Source: Vermamoeba vermiformis (taxonomy: Eukaryota; Tubulinea; Echinamoebida). Taken from it: a stretch of 64,000 nt of DNA. The stretch is taken from NCBI GenBank assembly GCA_045837725.1, contig JBEWZL010000188.1, forward strand, positions 18,951 to 82,950, read 5' to 3'. This document shows positions 24,596 to 35,605 of this stretch, one piece after another (within the stretch, counting starts at the first letter, position 1; the number at the start of each line of letters is the position of its first letter). A model generated the notes under the pieces. The model was not told the origin of the DNA and made no database searches. It saw nothing but the letters and a program-made list of their open reading frames with translations. The position numbers were made by a program, and so were the translations under genes.

Positions 24596-27241
24596 ATGAA
24601 CAGCATTTTATGGTTCAGAAAAGGCCTTCGTCTTCACGACAACTTAGCGTTGGTGGAAGCGATCAAAGGCGAAGTTAAAAATTTCTATCCAGTGTTTATA
24701 TTAGACCCACATTTTGTGGATAGTTCTCGAATAGGAGAAAATAGAATGCGATTTTTGTTGCAGACTTTGCGAGATCTGGATTCAAATTTACGAAAAAAAG
24801 GCTCCAGGTAATTCTTTTAATTAAATTATCGTTGGTAAAATTATATAATAATATTATTTACCTTTTAGATTATTCGTGCTGAAAGGCAAGCCTGTTGAAG
24901 TGTTTCCATCCGTTTTCAAGCGCTGGCACATCCAAAAAATTGCGTGGGAGAAAGATACCGAGCCATACGCCTTAATTGTAAGTATACGTCATATACAGTC
25001 ACACAAATAATGATAGATGTCTGTCTGGTCGTGAGATCAGGTGACAAAATCTCGTTCCCGCCCAAATTTTAAACTTTTATTTTGACAGCGTGACAAGCAA
25101 ATCGAAAAATTAGCCAAAGACAGTAAAGTGGACGTTGCTATTACCTTTGGACATACATTATACGACTTAGACATCTTGCTTAAGAAAAATAACGGAAAAG
25201 CGCCGATGACTTACAAAGGTACGCTACAAAACGATTTAAATACCAAAATATTAATTATTATTGCCTTATTAGGCTTTCAAACGTTGATGACTAAGGCTGG
25301 TATGCCTCAAAGACCTAAAGACGCACCAGATCAGCTGCCTCCGTACGAAATGACAAAAGAAGACCAGAAAAACGATGAATCTGAAAACTGGCTTGAAAAT
25401 TATTCGTAAGAATTTTAATTAAGACCATTGAGCACATTATTCTAACCTACAATAGCGTTCCTAACTTAGGATCTCTTCCGACTTATCCTGCCGAAGAAGA
25501 CGTGCCTGAGATTCCTTATAAAGGAGGCGAAACTGTTGCGCTTGAACGAATGGAGGTAAAATAGTTAATTTATAATGGAAAATTTTCTTTTCTATTCTCG
25601 TTGTTTTCTGCACGATCCAGCAAATTGCTAAAATTTCCTGATTTAGAAATACTTGACCTTCAAGAAGGAAGTTTTGACGTTCAGCAAGCCTGATACAAAC
25701 GCAGCGAGCAGTAAGTAGAAAATTGGATGATTATGATCAAATTTCCTAATAAGGCAATCCTTCAAAACAGTGCCCAAAGCTGTTGCCAGCGCATTGAACG
25801 GTGAAACTACAGTATTAAGCCCTTATATTAAATTTGGTAAGATACCAATGATTCGGTTGCAACTTAAGGTAACTTTCCTAATAATAAGGAAATTTGTTTT
25901 CGTTCAGGATCCCTGTCCTCGCGTCTATTTTATTGGAAATTGAAAGATATGTACGCAAAGGACACTCATTCGTTGCCGCCAGTCTCATTAGAAGGTCAAT
26001 TAATATGGCGCGAATTTTTCTATACTGCTGCGTACGCTACGCCAAATTTCGACAAAATGGTTGGAAATCCGATCTGTAAGCAGATCCCGTGGACGAACGA
26101 CGAGAAATTCATTGAAGCTTGGAAGAATGCTAAGACTGGCTTCCCTTGGATCGACGCTATCATGACGCAGTTGAAGACTGAAGTACGTTACAAATTATTT
26201 CCTTTTTTGGAAATCATACTTTAATCTCGCTCAGCTTCTTCATTAACTCATAAACAACGAACTGCTATTATTAAAGACCAAAAGGAGATTATGTTAACTA
26301 ATCCTTTTTCCTATTTTCTAGGGCTGGATCCACCATTTGGCAAGACATTCAGTCGCGTGTTTTCTAACGCGAGGTGATTTGTGGGTGAGTTGGGAGAAAG
26401 GCCGCGACATATTTGATTTGTGGCTGCTAGACGATGATTGGAGCCTTAACAACGCGAATTGGATGTGGCTCAGTTGTTCGTCGTTCTTTTACAAGTACTT
26501 CAGAGTGTACAGTCCCGTTGCTTTTGCCAAGAAATACGATCCTGAAGGCAAATATATCAAGTAGGTCAAATTTAAGTCTTATTTTTTTGCTACGATTCAC
26601 TCATAGAAACAATTTACGTAGTTTTTTCGCCCGCATCCGTCCATTTATGACAAAATGAAATACAACAAGTGCTATGCACTTTTATTTGCATATTAATTAT
26701 ATTCTTGACTAATGAATTGGTGTTATACCTGACAACTATATATTTTACGACCGTGTATGGATCATACAATTTTTTCTGACGATTTTTCTAATTTAGGAAG
26801 TATCTACCCGTGCTTAAGAATATGCCAGCAAAGTACATCTTAGAGCCGTGGAAAGCACCAGAATCCGTTCAAAAGACAGCGAAGTGTATTATCGGCAAAG
26901 ATTATCCTAAGCCGATTGTGGATCACGCTGAAGCATCGAAGAGATGCATTAATGCGATGAAAGAGGCTTATGCGAATCAACCAGCGACCAGTAACAATAC
27001 AAGTAATAACAATAAGGAAGACGAGAATGATGAGAATGAAAATGAAGTCGAAGATGATGAAATTGAACAGAAAAAATCGCCCAAAAAGGCTGAAAAGAAT
27101 TCTGATGAGAATAATAGCCGTTCGAAAACTAATTCTAATAATAGTAGTAGTGGTAGCAAGGTGTTAGGTCAAAAGCGCAAAGCGAGTGATGAAATAAACA
27201 AATACAAAAATGGTACGAAAAAGATCAAAATAACGAAATAA
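24596..27241 (+). CDS. (6-4) photolyase / animal-type cryptochrome
   Basis: Ten exons. The N-terminal alpha/beta antenna domain starts [16 protein letters not shown]. The FAD-binding domain has the diagnostic segments [19 protein letters not shown], with the paired His used by (6-4) photolyases, and [16 protein letters not shown], then [21 protein letters not shown]. These match (6-4) photolyases more closely than CPD photolyases or DASH cryptochromes. The enzyme would repair UV-induced pyrimidine (6-4) pyrimidone lesions using light. A photoreceptor or clock role is the alternative, since the two groups share this fold. The last ~85 residues form an Asn/Glu/Lys-rich tail with basic clusters (KKSPKK, GQKRKAS, KKIKITK) that suit nuclear localisation. 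The gene runs opposite to AOAH, 277 bp from its start. Confidence 0.92.
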
Positions 27242-27450
27242 AATATGAGAATATTAAGGCCACTAAAGCAAAGCTTGTTTCTTTTGATTTTTTGTGCGAC
27301 GGACTTTCATGAGTAAGGAGAAATCTGAATAAAAGATGTGTACGGAATAATAACCAGATCTGGCGAACTAATCAACTCGTCAAGAATAAATTTTTATTTA
27401 GGTCTACACGAGAGATTTATAATTATAGACATAAGGTTGGCAGATCTCTC

Positions 27451-27924
27451 TTAATGGGTCTTGACTCGATCGAGGTTGTTGCCTTCGTACCAGATGGCCA
27501 ACAACATGAAAGCACTGCGGACGACAGCAAGACCAACGCTAGCAACAATGGTTAAGTTGTAACCCATAAATACAGGCTTGCCAGGGAATTGTTGGTTAAC
27601 TTGCAAGAGTCCGAAGATGGTGAGAAGATCGCCGATCAAGAGCGAGAAAATGATCCAGAAGCGACCACGAGTAGTGCTGTGCTTCAAGCCAAAATAGAGG
27701 AGCAAGCCAAAAACAATTAAAATAACGCCCAAGGCTCCAACAAAGAATTTAGCAACTGCATCAGTAGATGTGACGTCCAAAAATGCAGTAATAAATTCTG
27801 AGGGGTTGGTAATTGCGTAGTAACCAGAAACAAGGCACACAAGAGGCTCAGCGTAGATGAAGATCAGCTTGAAAAGTGCTGAGCTGAGCGGGCCAGTAAC
27901 AACGGGGTTTCTTCTGCTCGACAT
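27451..27924 (-). CDS. Four-TM membrane protein, single exon
   Basis: An uninterrupted 157-residue frame, unusual here because nearly all genes have introns. Four hydrophobic helices lie at about 17-38, 60-82, 88-109 and 122-145, with a short Arg-rich N terminus (MSSRRNP) and a charged C terminus. No conserved motif tells its function, and the tetraspanin CCG is missing. Transporter subunit or organelle membrane protein are both possible. Single-exon structure could mean retrocopying or horizontal gain, but codon use looks like that of its neighbours. Confidence 0.75.
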   Translation of the reverse strand: MSSRRNPVVTGPLSSALFKLIFIYAEPLVCLVSGYYAITNPSEFITAFLDVTSTDAVAKFFVGALGVILIVFGLLLYFGLKHSTTRGRFWIIFSLLIGDLLTIFGLLQVNQQFPGKPVFMGYNLTIVASVGLAVVRSAFMLLAIWYEGNNLDRVKTH

Positions 27925-28142
27925 TGCAAAATTATGAATATTTTTAGTACACTATGTGTTGCAATACTAAAATAAAATAAATAATGGCCGAAAATTTAAA
28001 CAACCGTTTTTGATTTTTTTCGCGCCAATTTTAGGCGCGAGATCCTGTTTCGTCCGTTTAGTGCTCTTCCTTACGGATTAATAAAATTTTACTTTAGGTA
28101 TGAAAAATACAAAATTGGAATAATTAAAACAATATTAGAACA

Positions 28143-31100
28143 TTATTTCTTGGCCTTCAAAGCATCCACGTTAATGAACAACGAGCTAGCCAAATTATCG
28201 ACCTTTCCTTTCGGTACTTGCGAAACTCCATAACTAGGTCTGCGAATTTGATCGCTCTTTTCAAGACTACGCGCATACTCTTCTTTTTGGTCTTCGTTTA
28301 CTCCTTCAGGGATCGCGCTTCGTCCGTAACTAGGTCTGTGGTCTCTAATATAGCCATAATTGCCTTTACGTTGAACTTTGGGAATCAGTCTCTTTTTGTC
28401 ATCTATTTTAAATAAGAATTAGTAACTAGAACAAGACTTTTTGAGTCGGATCGCATCCATAGATCTCAGTTATTCTGGATCTCATAGTAATTACCTTTAG
28501 GCTCTGGTTCAGGTTCGTACTCTTCTTCCTCCTCAATCTCATCTTCGAGATGCACTTGTGGTGGCACGTACTCATTTTCAGGCTCTTGTTCAGTGACGTC
28601 TTCTAGCTCGACAGCGCTCTCAAAAGACTTGGATACTGGTGGCTCTGGAGGCTTGTAACGAGATGGTACAGGTGGATAAGGCAATTTACGCGTGCGTGAA
28701 GGTACTGGAGGATATGGCAATGGTCGGTTAGGTCTTGGAGGGCCATCGGGGTCATAGTCTGGTGGTGCATCCGGATCGTAATCTGGCGGGAAATCTTCTT
28801 CTTCATATTCTTCAGGTTCCTTATTTGCGGACACTACCATCAATTATAAGTAATTACGATCATATTTCTAATGCTAGACGCGAGATTTAAGCGTTAAACT
28901 TACCAGGTGCGTAATAGATCTCGTACGGCACAATACCGCCCATCTTAAATCCAGGGGACAAAATGGTTCTTAAGCATACCAAGCATCCCACAACAACTTC
29001 GGCTGAGAAGTAGATCACTAGCGAGAGCCAAGCGAATGGATCACCAAAGTAGAGGCCGAAGAAGTTGAGCAAGCACACGTGCGCACCATGAGCGAGCACT
29101 GCTAAGCATAAGAACGACATCATGACGATAAGTCTTGCGGATCTGTTCACAATTTCAGCGCCAAGTGTAAAGAACGCCAAAATCACCATAGCACCGCTCA
29201 TTGTGATCTTGCTGATTTGATCCCACAACGCTCTATTAATACAAATCTAGTTATAATGCATTCACAATGCCGCCTACTATAGAAAAAAGATACCGTGAGT
29301 CTCGAAGGTATTCTATCAAGATCAAAATTGCGACGTAAAAGAGCAAGTTTGCAGCGTTGATAATGATGTGGACCAAGTTTTTTCTGAAAAGCAAGACGAA
29401 GCAGCCTTGCGTGAACCAACCACGGTGTTTGAAACGAACGATGGCTTGACCGTTGTAATGTATGACGGTCCACATGAGCAATGATAAGGCCGAGACCATC
29501 AATGCAAGTGGAGCTTGTTCGATCAAGTACCAGCCCAAGATGTAATCGTGCACAGGATTCATACGCAAGAAATGCAAGTGCATAATGAGGAACAAGTGGA
29601 CCTGTAACAAAAAGTTAATTAAATTGTCAGGTGTCAAAAGTGTCAGCCAGTTAAAATGTCAAACTTACGCCTCGAATAGCAGCAATGAAAATGACAGTGC
29701 AGATCACTAATGTCTTCCACTTTCTGTATCCGTACATGAACTTCGAAGTGCTATTCTTGACGGTCCAAACGACAATGAGCATGACGATTGCGAAGAGTGC
29801 CATGAAGCCGTAAGCACCAATAGCAATCCACAAGAACATGTTGTTCCAATATGAATCTCGAATCAACTCGCTGCGCATGATTGGCACGAACACTACGTCC
29901 TTCTTGATACGAGCACAAACGTGTTCTGAAGTCACGTCAAGTTGTTCGAGTTCCAATGGTTGCACGTGTACCTTCCATCTGTCGTCATAAATGACCTCTC
30001 CAATATCATAGTGCGGGTACAAATCATCGAAGGAGATATTGTACTCGGGACGTCTAATAAAATAATTAATATTCGAGACATATTAACTTATTATGAAGAA
30101 CGAAAATATGACCCAAAGTGACCGGGTCACAACTGTGAGAAAAATGTTACCTATCAAAGCAGACGTAGTAACCGGTCTCCATGTCAAGCACGGCGGAAGT
30201 ATTGTTTCCAAAATCAACTTCAATGCCATCGCCAATCAAAATACCAACTTCAAAGCCTTCCCACATAACGAGGTTCTCAATCAAAATGCGGTTTCTGCCG
30301 TCATCAAATCTGTCAGCCAATGAGACTTGGTTCTCGGCACCAACAAATGAAGTAGCAGGAATCGTCTTGAATGTCGCTACAAAGTTATCGACCAAAATTC
30401 TTGTCGAGTTGTCGAAGTAAACTGTCGCAAAACCAGCCTGTGACACGTGTCAAAAATGAAAGTTTCACAGTAAATCTTAGCAATGCTTACGTTTGCAGAC
30501 TTGGTGAAGTTATTGAACACATGCACCATGTTCACTGAAGTCGTGTACCAGAACTCTTTGGTGCCGTAGTCGCAGTTAGCATCACCGCAGTAGCACATGA
30601 AATGATCGACGAAACCGAACAAATAATCAAATCTGCAAAGATACTCAGACTTGATTTGAATAGCTGTCTTGCGCGTGATAGCATTGTCGAGGATATCCTG
30701 CAACTTAGTGAAGTTGACTGACTTGATCCACTTGTTGACGGATCCGTAGTATCTCGGAGCCCAGTCAAGAGGGTTCATAACACCTGGCTTCCAGCTGCCC
30801 GGTATCCAATCATAGACCTATAAGATATATCATTAGTCTACTATCTTTTAATATGTCTCGGGACTTACGTTCTCAACACGACCACCGCAAGCAAGACATT
30901 CAGAAGGAGGCTTCTCGCTGCGTCGTTGAATGTACTGATCGGTGTTGACGTCAAACTCGTCTTCAAGACACATCGTGCCAGATGACGCACACAACGCTTG
31001 AGTTCTCGATCGTTCAATCCAGCGAGGGTACGCGACACCATTGTGCGTACGTACAGCCGTGCAATTGACAGGGTCGGTGACGTTAGGCACAACGCAGCCA

Positions 31101-34100
31101 ATGCGGAACATGACTTGACCTTCTCTGCACATTGCATCTCCGTTTCGAACGTTAATGATGAACGAATCAACACAGAGTCCAACTTCAGGTATCATTTCGC
31201 CGTCCTCGCAGTAGCCTGTGGTAGCACATTCAGTCTCATTAGCACATTGTCTGGACGCTACTCGGCACTGGAAGTTCGTTTGATTGTACGGGCACGTGGT
31301 GAGACCAGCTTGACACCTTTGACAGTCTTGAAGAGGCAGATCCGCACATGACTAAAAAAAGCTTATTTTAGCCACAATTTAATTTGTTAAGCGATTAAAT
31401 GTCAACGTACGATAGATTGGACTTGCACTTCAGTTAGGCAGTTCGTTATACCAGGATGAGTAAAAGTTGCGCAGACGTGTTCAGTCGTGCAATTGGCACG
31501 TGTCACATTAGGATAGGTGCATCTGTTGAACTCCTCATTCATATAACTGAATAGAGTTAGGGACCTATAACCTATATAGTAACATGTTAACTGAACTTAC
31601 CCGGGGCATGAAGCAGCAGGGACGTTCGAAGTGCACAGTTCAATAGGCTCGTTCAAATTAGACTCGCACTGGAAGCACGGTACGTCACAGCCATAAGTCA
31701 CAGCACATTCGCTCTATCGACTTGTTAGTTATCTATTATTACGATTAAGCTTGATATGACTTACAGGCTCCAATTGAACTCCAATGTTGCAAGCACCTTG
31801 ACCGCATCTTTCAGGGTTGTCAAATCTGCCGTGACGCCAGGTACGACCAGACCACCAAGTGGCATTGACAATAACGTCCTCGCAGTCATTGCTCGTAGCA
31901 AAAGATTCGCAGAATCCACCAGCTGTACAGCAACAAGTTAGCCAAAATGTCAAATGTGACACGTGTCAACAAAAGTGTCAAAGTGTCAAAGTAGATTTTG
32001 AGTGTACCTGAGTTAGGGTGCCATTTACGTCTGATACAATCGCACTTAGCGCATTTAAAATCAATGGCACGGCGAGCACAATAAGAGTCCCATTTATCGC
32101 AGCAGTACGAATCGTAGGCGCACATGCAATCAATAACTGTCTTATCAGCACACTATACACGGAGTTAATATTAGCACTATTGTAATAGCCATATCATCAC
32201 TACTTACGCCTTGATTAGGGTCACAACAAGGGTTGTCGCAGTCTTGATCTTTGCACGTGTTGTTGTCCAGCGTGGTGTCGTAACACAATGCAGGGCAAAT
32301 AGTACGATTCCAGTTAACACCTTCGTTCTAAATAATAATATTAGGCACTATACGTATAATATAGAATGAGTGCAATATATTGGCACTTACTCTCATGGTC
32401 AGATCAGCACAGATCTTGCCAACTAGACACTCGTCCTTATTAGTGTACTGAGGCAATTTGCAGACACGTTCATAAGGGACCCAAGTTCCGCCTAAAGTCT
32501 ATAATATGGTTCAGTAATAGTACCATCACACGGATCTGCACTATCACAAACCTCGCATGTCGCAGCTGTCTCGGTCGTTGCGGCGTAACAGCCCTTAGTC
32601 TCGCTGTAATCTCTGCACGTACCGTCTTCCCAGCACTCGCCGCACAAGTACTCGCTTTTCTCCAAACAGACTTTCGAGCATTCAGGTTGGGTTAGACCGT
32701 CACATTCGCGCCAGTTGCACGCCTTAGGATCCAAGCACAAAGGCTCATCGATGTTTCCTGACTAAGAAGGGGCCAAGGATTAGTCGATTTCCAAATATGG
32801 CAATAGTTTGGTGTAAAAGGAATGTAATTGCAATGTCGCCAAACGGTACTCGGGCAATGATTGAAAACTTACGTTGTTAGCACGAATAGCATCAGCAAGA
32901 GGTCCCACGCAGTCATAAGTTGTCATAGTAAGATTATTAAGCATTTGGTGCAATGTTTCATCCTCCATATTGCTGTTGTTTGAATCCGGATCAACCGCTA
33001 AGCGGATGTACTTCTTGACTACCGGCGAGAACGAGCTATTAAAGCACTAAAATATTGTTTGTGTTAAATTTAGAATTAGAATTAAATTTCAATTTTCTAA
33101 TTATGATTTGTGTACCTTTACGAACGCGCCAAGAGGATCCGCCCATGGAATCACACAAGTGCGACTGACGAGATTGCACGAGGTAAGACAATCCGCATCA
33201 CTCTTGCAAGCATAGCCACTATTTCTTTCACCATAAATTCGCAAATGGCACGTTCTATACAGCGAGTTCAAGGCATTTAAAGATCGCTCGTTGACTTCAT
33301 TTAAAACGATGCATCCCTCCGCAGGATTTTCAGCGCGGAAGCGTTGAAAAATTGCGTCAAGAAAAGTCCAATGAACTTGCTCGGGTCTAAGCGAAGCCAA
33401 ATTGCGCGACGGGCAGATTGAGTTCAATCCGCTGAAGTTCGCCGTCAAGTATTGTGGGAAGATGAAAGAGTAGTTTCTAACACTACAACATTGATCGTAT
33501 AGCAGTCTAAAGTATTAATATTAGTAAAGAGAAGCTAACTAAGCTAAAACGTGATGAAATTTCCTAATTTGGAAAGTTCGATTCTAGCTCGCTTCAATAA
33601 GCAAATTTAAATGAATAAAGGTACTCTCTATACTATAATAAGGTCTTATAATGTAAAACTTACGTTTGATTGCAGCAAGGATCAACAGCATATTCTCTGC
33701 TACCGAAGCGGTGGATGCAGGTAGTTGAATCCAAGACTTCAAGCGTGACTTCAGGGTTTTGATAAATAGCTGTCAACTCTTCGAACATGAGTGCACAATC
33801 AGACCAAATTTTTGAGGACAAGAGCATCATGACCTTGTTGGATTTGTCAAAAAGTTGTTCGTAGTTTCGGATGTCTGTAATGGTCGACATTTCCGACTTA
33901 ATTTGAGTCTCGAATAACTGGAATCGATTAAAGTCGCATGTTCTTTCTTCCAAGGTCAAGCCGTAGTTCGTCTAAACAATAAAACAAAGATCAGATCCGG
34001 ATGTACCAAAAAAAAATTCGATCAAATAATTTGCAATTGACTAAAATATTAGTAGACTATTCATGTGAATATATTAACGGTTTTGCGTACCGATTGGCTA

Positions 34101-35271
34101 TTATACTCGATGGCAAGAGTACACTCGTCAAGACGAATTCTGTTGTTGTCAAAATGAAGCGTATGAGTATTTAAATCCCACAAATCTGGTTGTGCGAGAA
34201 AAACAAGGGCAAGGCTGTTACTATAAGACGTGCTAGCAGGCGGAATAGTGAAGGAGCTACAAAATAGAAAAATCGATCAGATTTGGATGCGAAAAAAAAT
34301 GTACGGCAAAAGATCGTATTTCATAAATATAAATGTAATATAGTGATTTACATTACCTCATAACTTTTAAGTAAGTGCCTAATGGATCCCAAACAATTGG
34401 CGGCACGAAAAAAAGTTTATGGGAGAGCTCGGATGGCGAAACTGTATTACTCAGCGGGCCATTTGACAAAGTAACCGATTGAGTACTTGTAGTATCATTG
34501 CCGACATATAAAGGGCAATTTAACTTCGCGATTCCTATTTTTAGAATTTGCGTAAGTCGAGATCCTCAAAGAATTAAAAAATTTTGTCTTTTAAACGTCA
34601 AAATCTTCACGCTACTGTCATAAAAATTTAATATAAATATTATTTACCTTGCGTATTTAATGTGTAGGTCGATAAAGGAAAGCATCGGGATTGGCCACAC
34701 AAAGTCGCGCTCGAATCTGCTACATAATAATCCGTTGCTAACAAAAATCTGCGTTAGCTCGTGTTGCCGTATATAAATAACGTATAAATGAATACTCGCG
34801 GCACTAAATGGTCCGAAAGCAAACCAAAAAACAAAAGGTTTCTTGAAATCCAAAAAACCGTTATCACCTCGCAAATTGCGTAATTGACTGCATTAAAATA
34901 GAGTAACATAAATAGTCTACTTACAAGGAATGCTAGCAAGTCCGTCGTGGTTAAAGCGTAAAACAGCCACATTGTAAGTAGATTCGCGGTCCAAGTAAAT
35001 TCGTTGAATATGGTACGTAACATTCTCTGCGACTATAATATATTAACGCATTAATATCAAAGTATTTGGAACTTGATTCGTTAATGAACGAAAATTGGGA
35101 ACAAATAATAATTGTTTTGAATAATCTCCGTTATCTTTTACCAACATAAATAACGAAAATAATTCCATAAATATTTAATAATACTGCGAATTTACCTGCA
35201 TAGGACAAGCAGAGAAGGAAAATCGTGAAGACGACCGCGGATCGACAGCCCGAAAGTCGCTTGCCCGTCAT
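28143..35271 (-). CDS. Giant seven-TM protein with Cys-rich ectodomain and Pro-rich tail
   Basis: About two dozen exons; roughly 1,700-1,800 residues. The signal peptide is MTGKRLSGCRSAVVFTIFLL; an in-frame ATG at 35394 is possible but the hydrophobic core favours 35271. The N-terminal part has beta-rich, N-glycosylated segments. From ~33.4 to 30.9 kb the ectodomain is packed with Cys in short modules (CNWRECDG, CCDPNQG, CAYDSYCCDKWDSYC, CERCGQGAC-like). Near 30.0-28.9 kb seven hydrophobic helices follow: FLWIAIGAYGFMALFAIVML, WKTLVICTVIFIAAI, APLALMVSALSLLMW, LVHIIINAANLLFYVAIL, SGAMVILAFFTLGAEI, VMMSFLCLAVLAHGAHVC and WLSLVIYFSAEVVVGCLVC. The tail is acidic and Pro-rich (PDYDPD repeats, LPYPPVPSR twice, RRPSYG motifs), suited to bind SH3/WW-type partners. 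It is receptor-like, but no known GPCR signature was seen. The joins near 34.6-34.9 kb are uncertain. Confidence 0.75.
30441..30452. promoter_or_regulatory. Perfect palindrome TGACACGTGTCA, copy 1 (intronic)
   Basis: In an intron of the seven-TM gene, 5' splice site side, followed by AAA. It contains a CACGTG E-box core flanked by TGACA/TGTCA half-sites. Confidence 0.6.
31945..31992. promoter_or_regulatory. Palindrome TGACACGTGTCA, copy 2 (31957-31968), with flanking GTGTCAAA units
   Basis: In an intron of the seven-TM gene: an AATGTCAAA unit, the perfect palindrome, then AGTGTCAAAGTGTCAAAG. Five TGTCA/TGACA half-sites lie in under 50 bp. Confidence 0.6.
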
Positions 35272-35605
35272 TTTTATAAGGCCATACAATCCTATTAATA
35301 TAGTCTGTATTGTGGAGCTTATGGGCCTGCGTAATTTTGATTTGGAATGACATTTTTGTTTCGTGTCATTTTTTTGACAGTTTTGTAATGACACTTGAAG
35401 TGCACAACAATAATTATCTCTTTTTAAGTATTATATCGGTGCTATATGGTTGCATCGGTATTTTTCATGCTTATCGAGCAAGTATTTTGTTTATTTAACC
35501 GAGATCCGAAGAACCTAAAAGAAAAAGTTTGACCAAACGTCAAAAAATCCCTTTTGGCGTTTATTCCATAGAAACAATTTATTTATTGAGGCAAATACTT
35601 TAAAG
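35272..35605. promoter_or_regulatory. Divergent promoter with TGACA/TGTCA cluster
   Basis: This 334-bp interval separates the starts of the seven-TM gene (-) and the EGF gene (+). Between about 35347 and 35395 it has four half-sites: TGACATT, GTGTCAT, TTGACAG and TGACACT. Both flanking genes also carry the full palindrome inside introns, so a shared regulator is a reasonable inference. Confidence 0.45.

Noticed and set aside
26977-27159. Minus-strand Ser/Leu-rich ORF
   Set aside because: A shadow of the Asn/Glu-rich tail of the photolyase gene.
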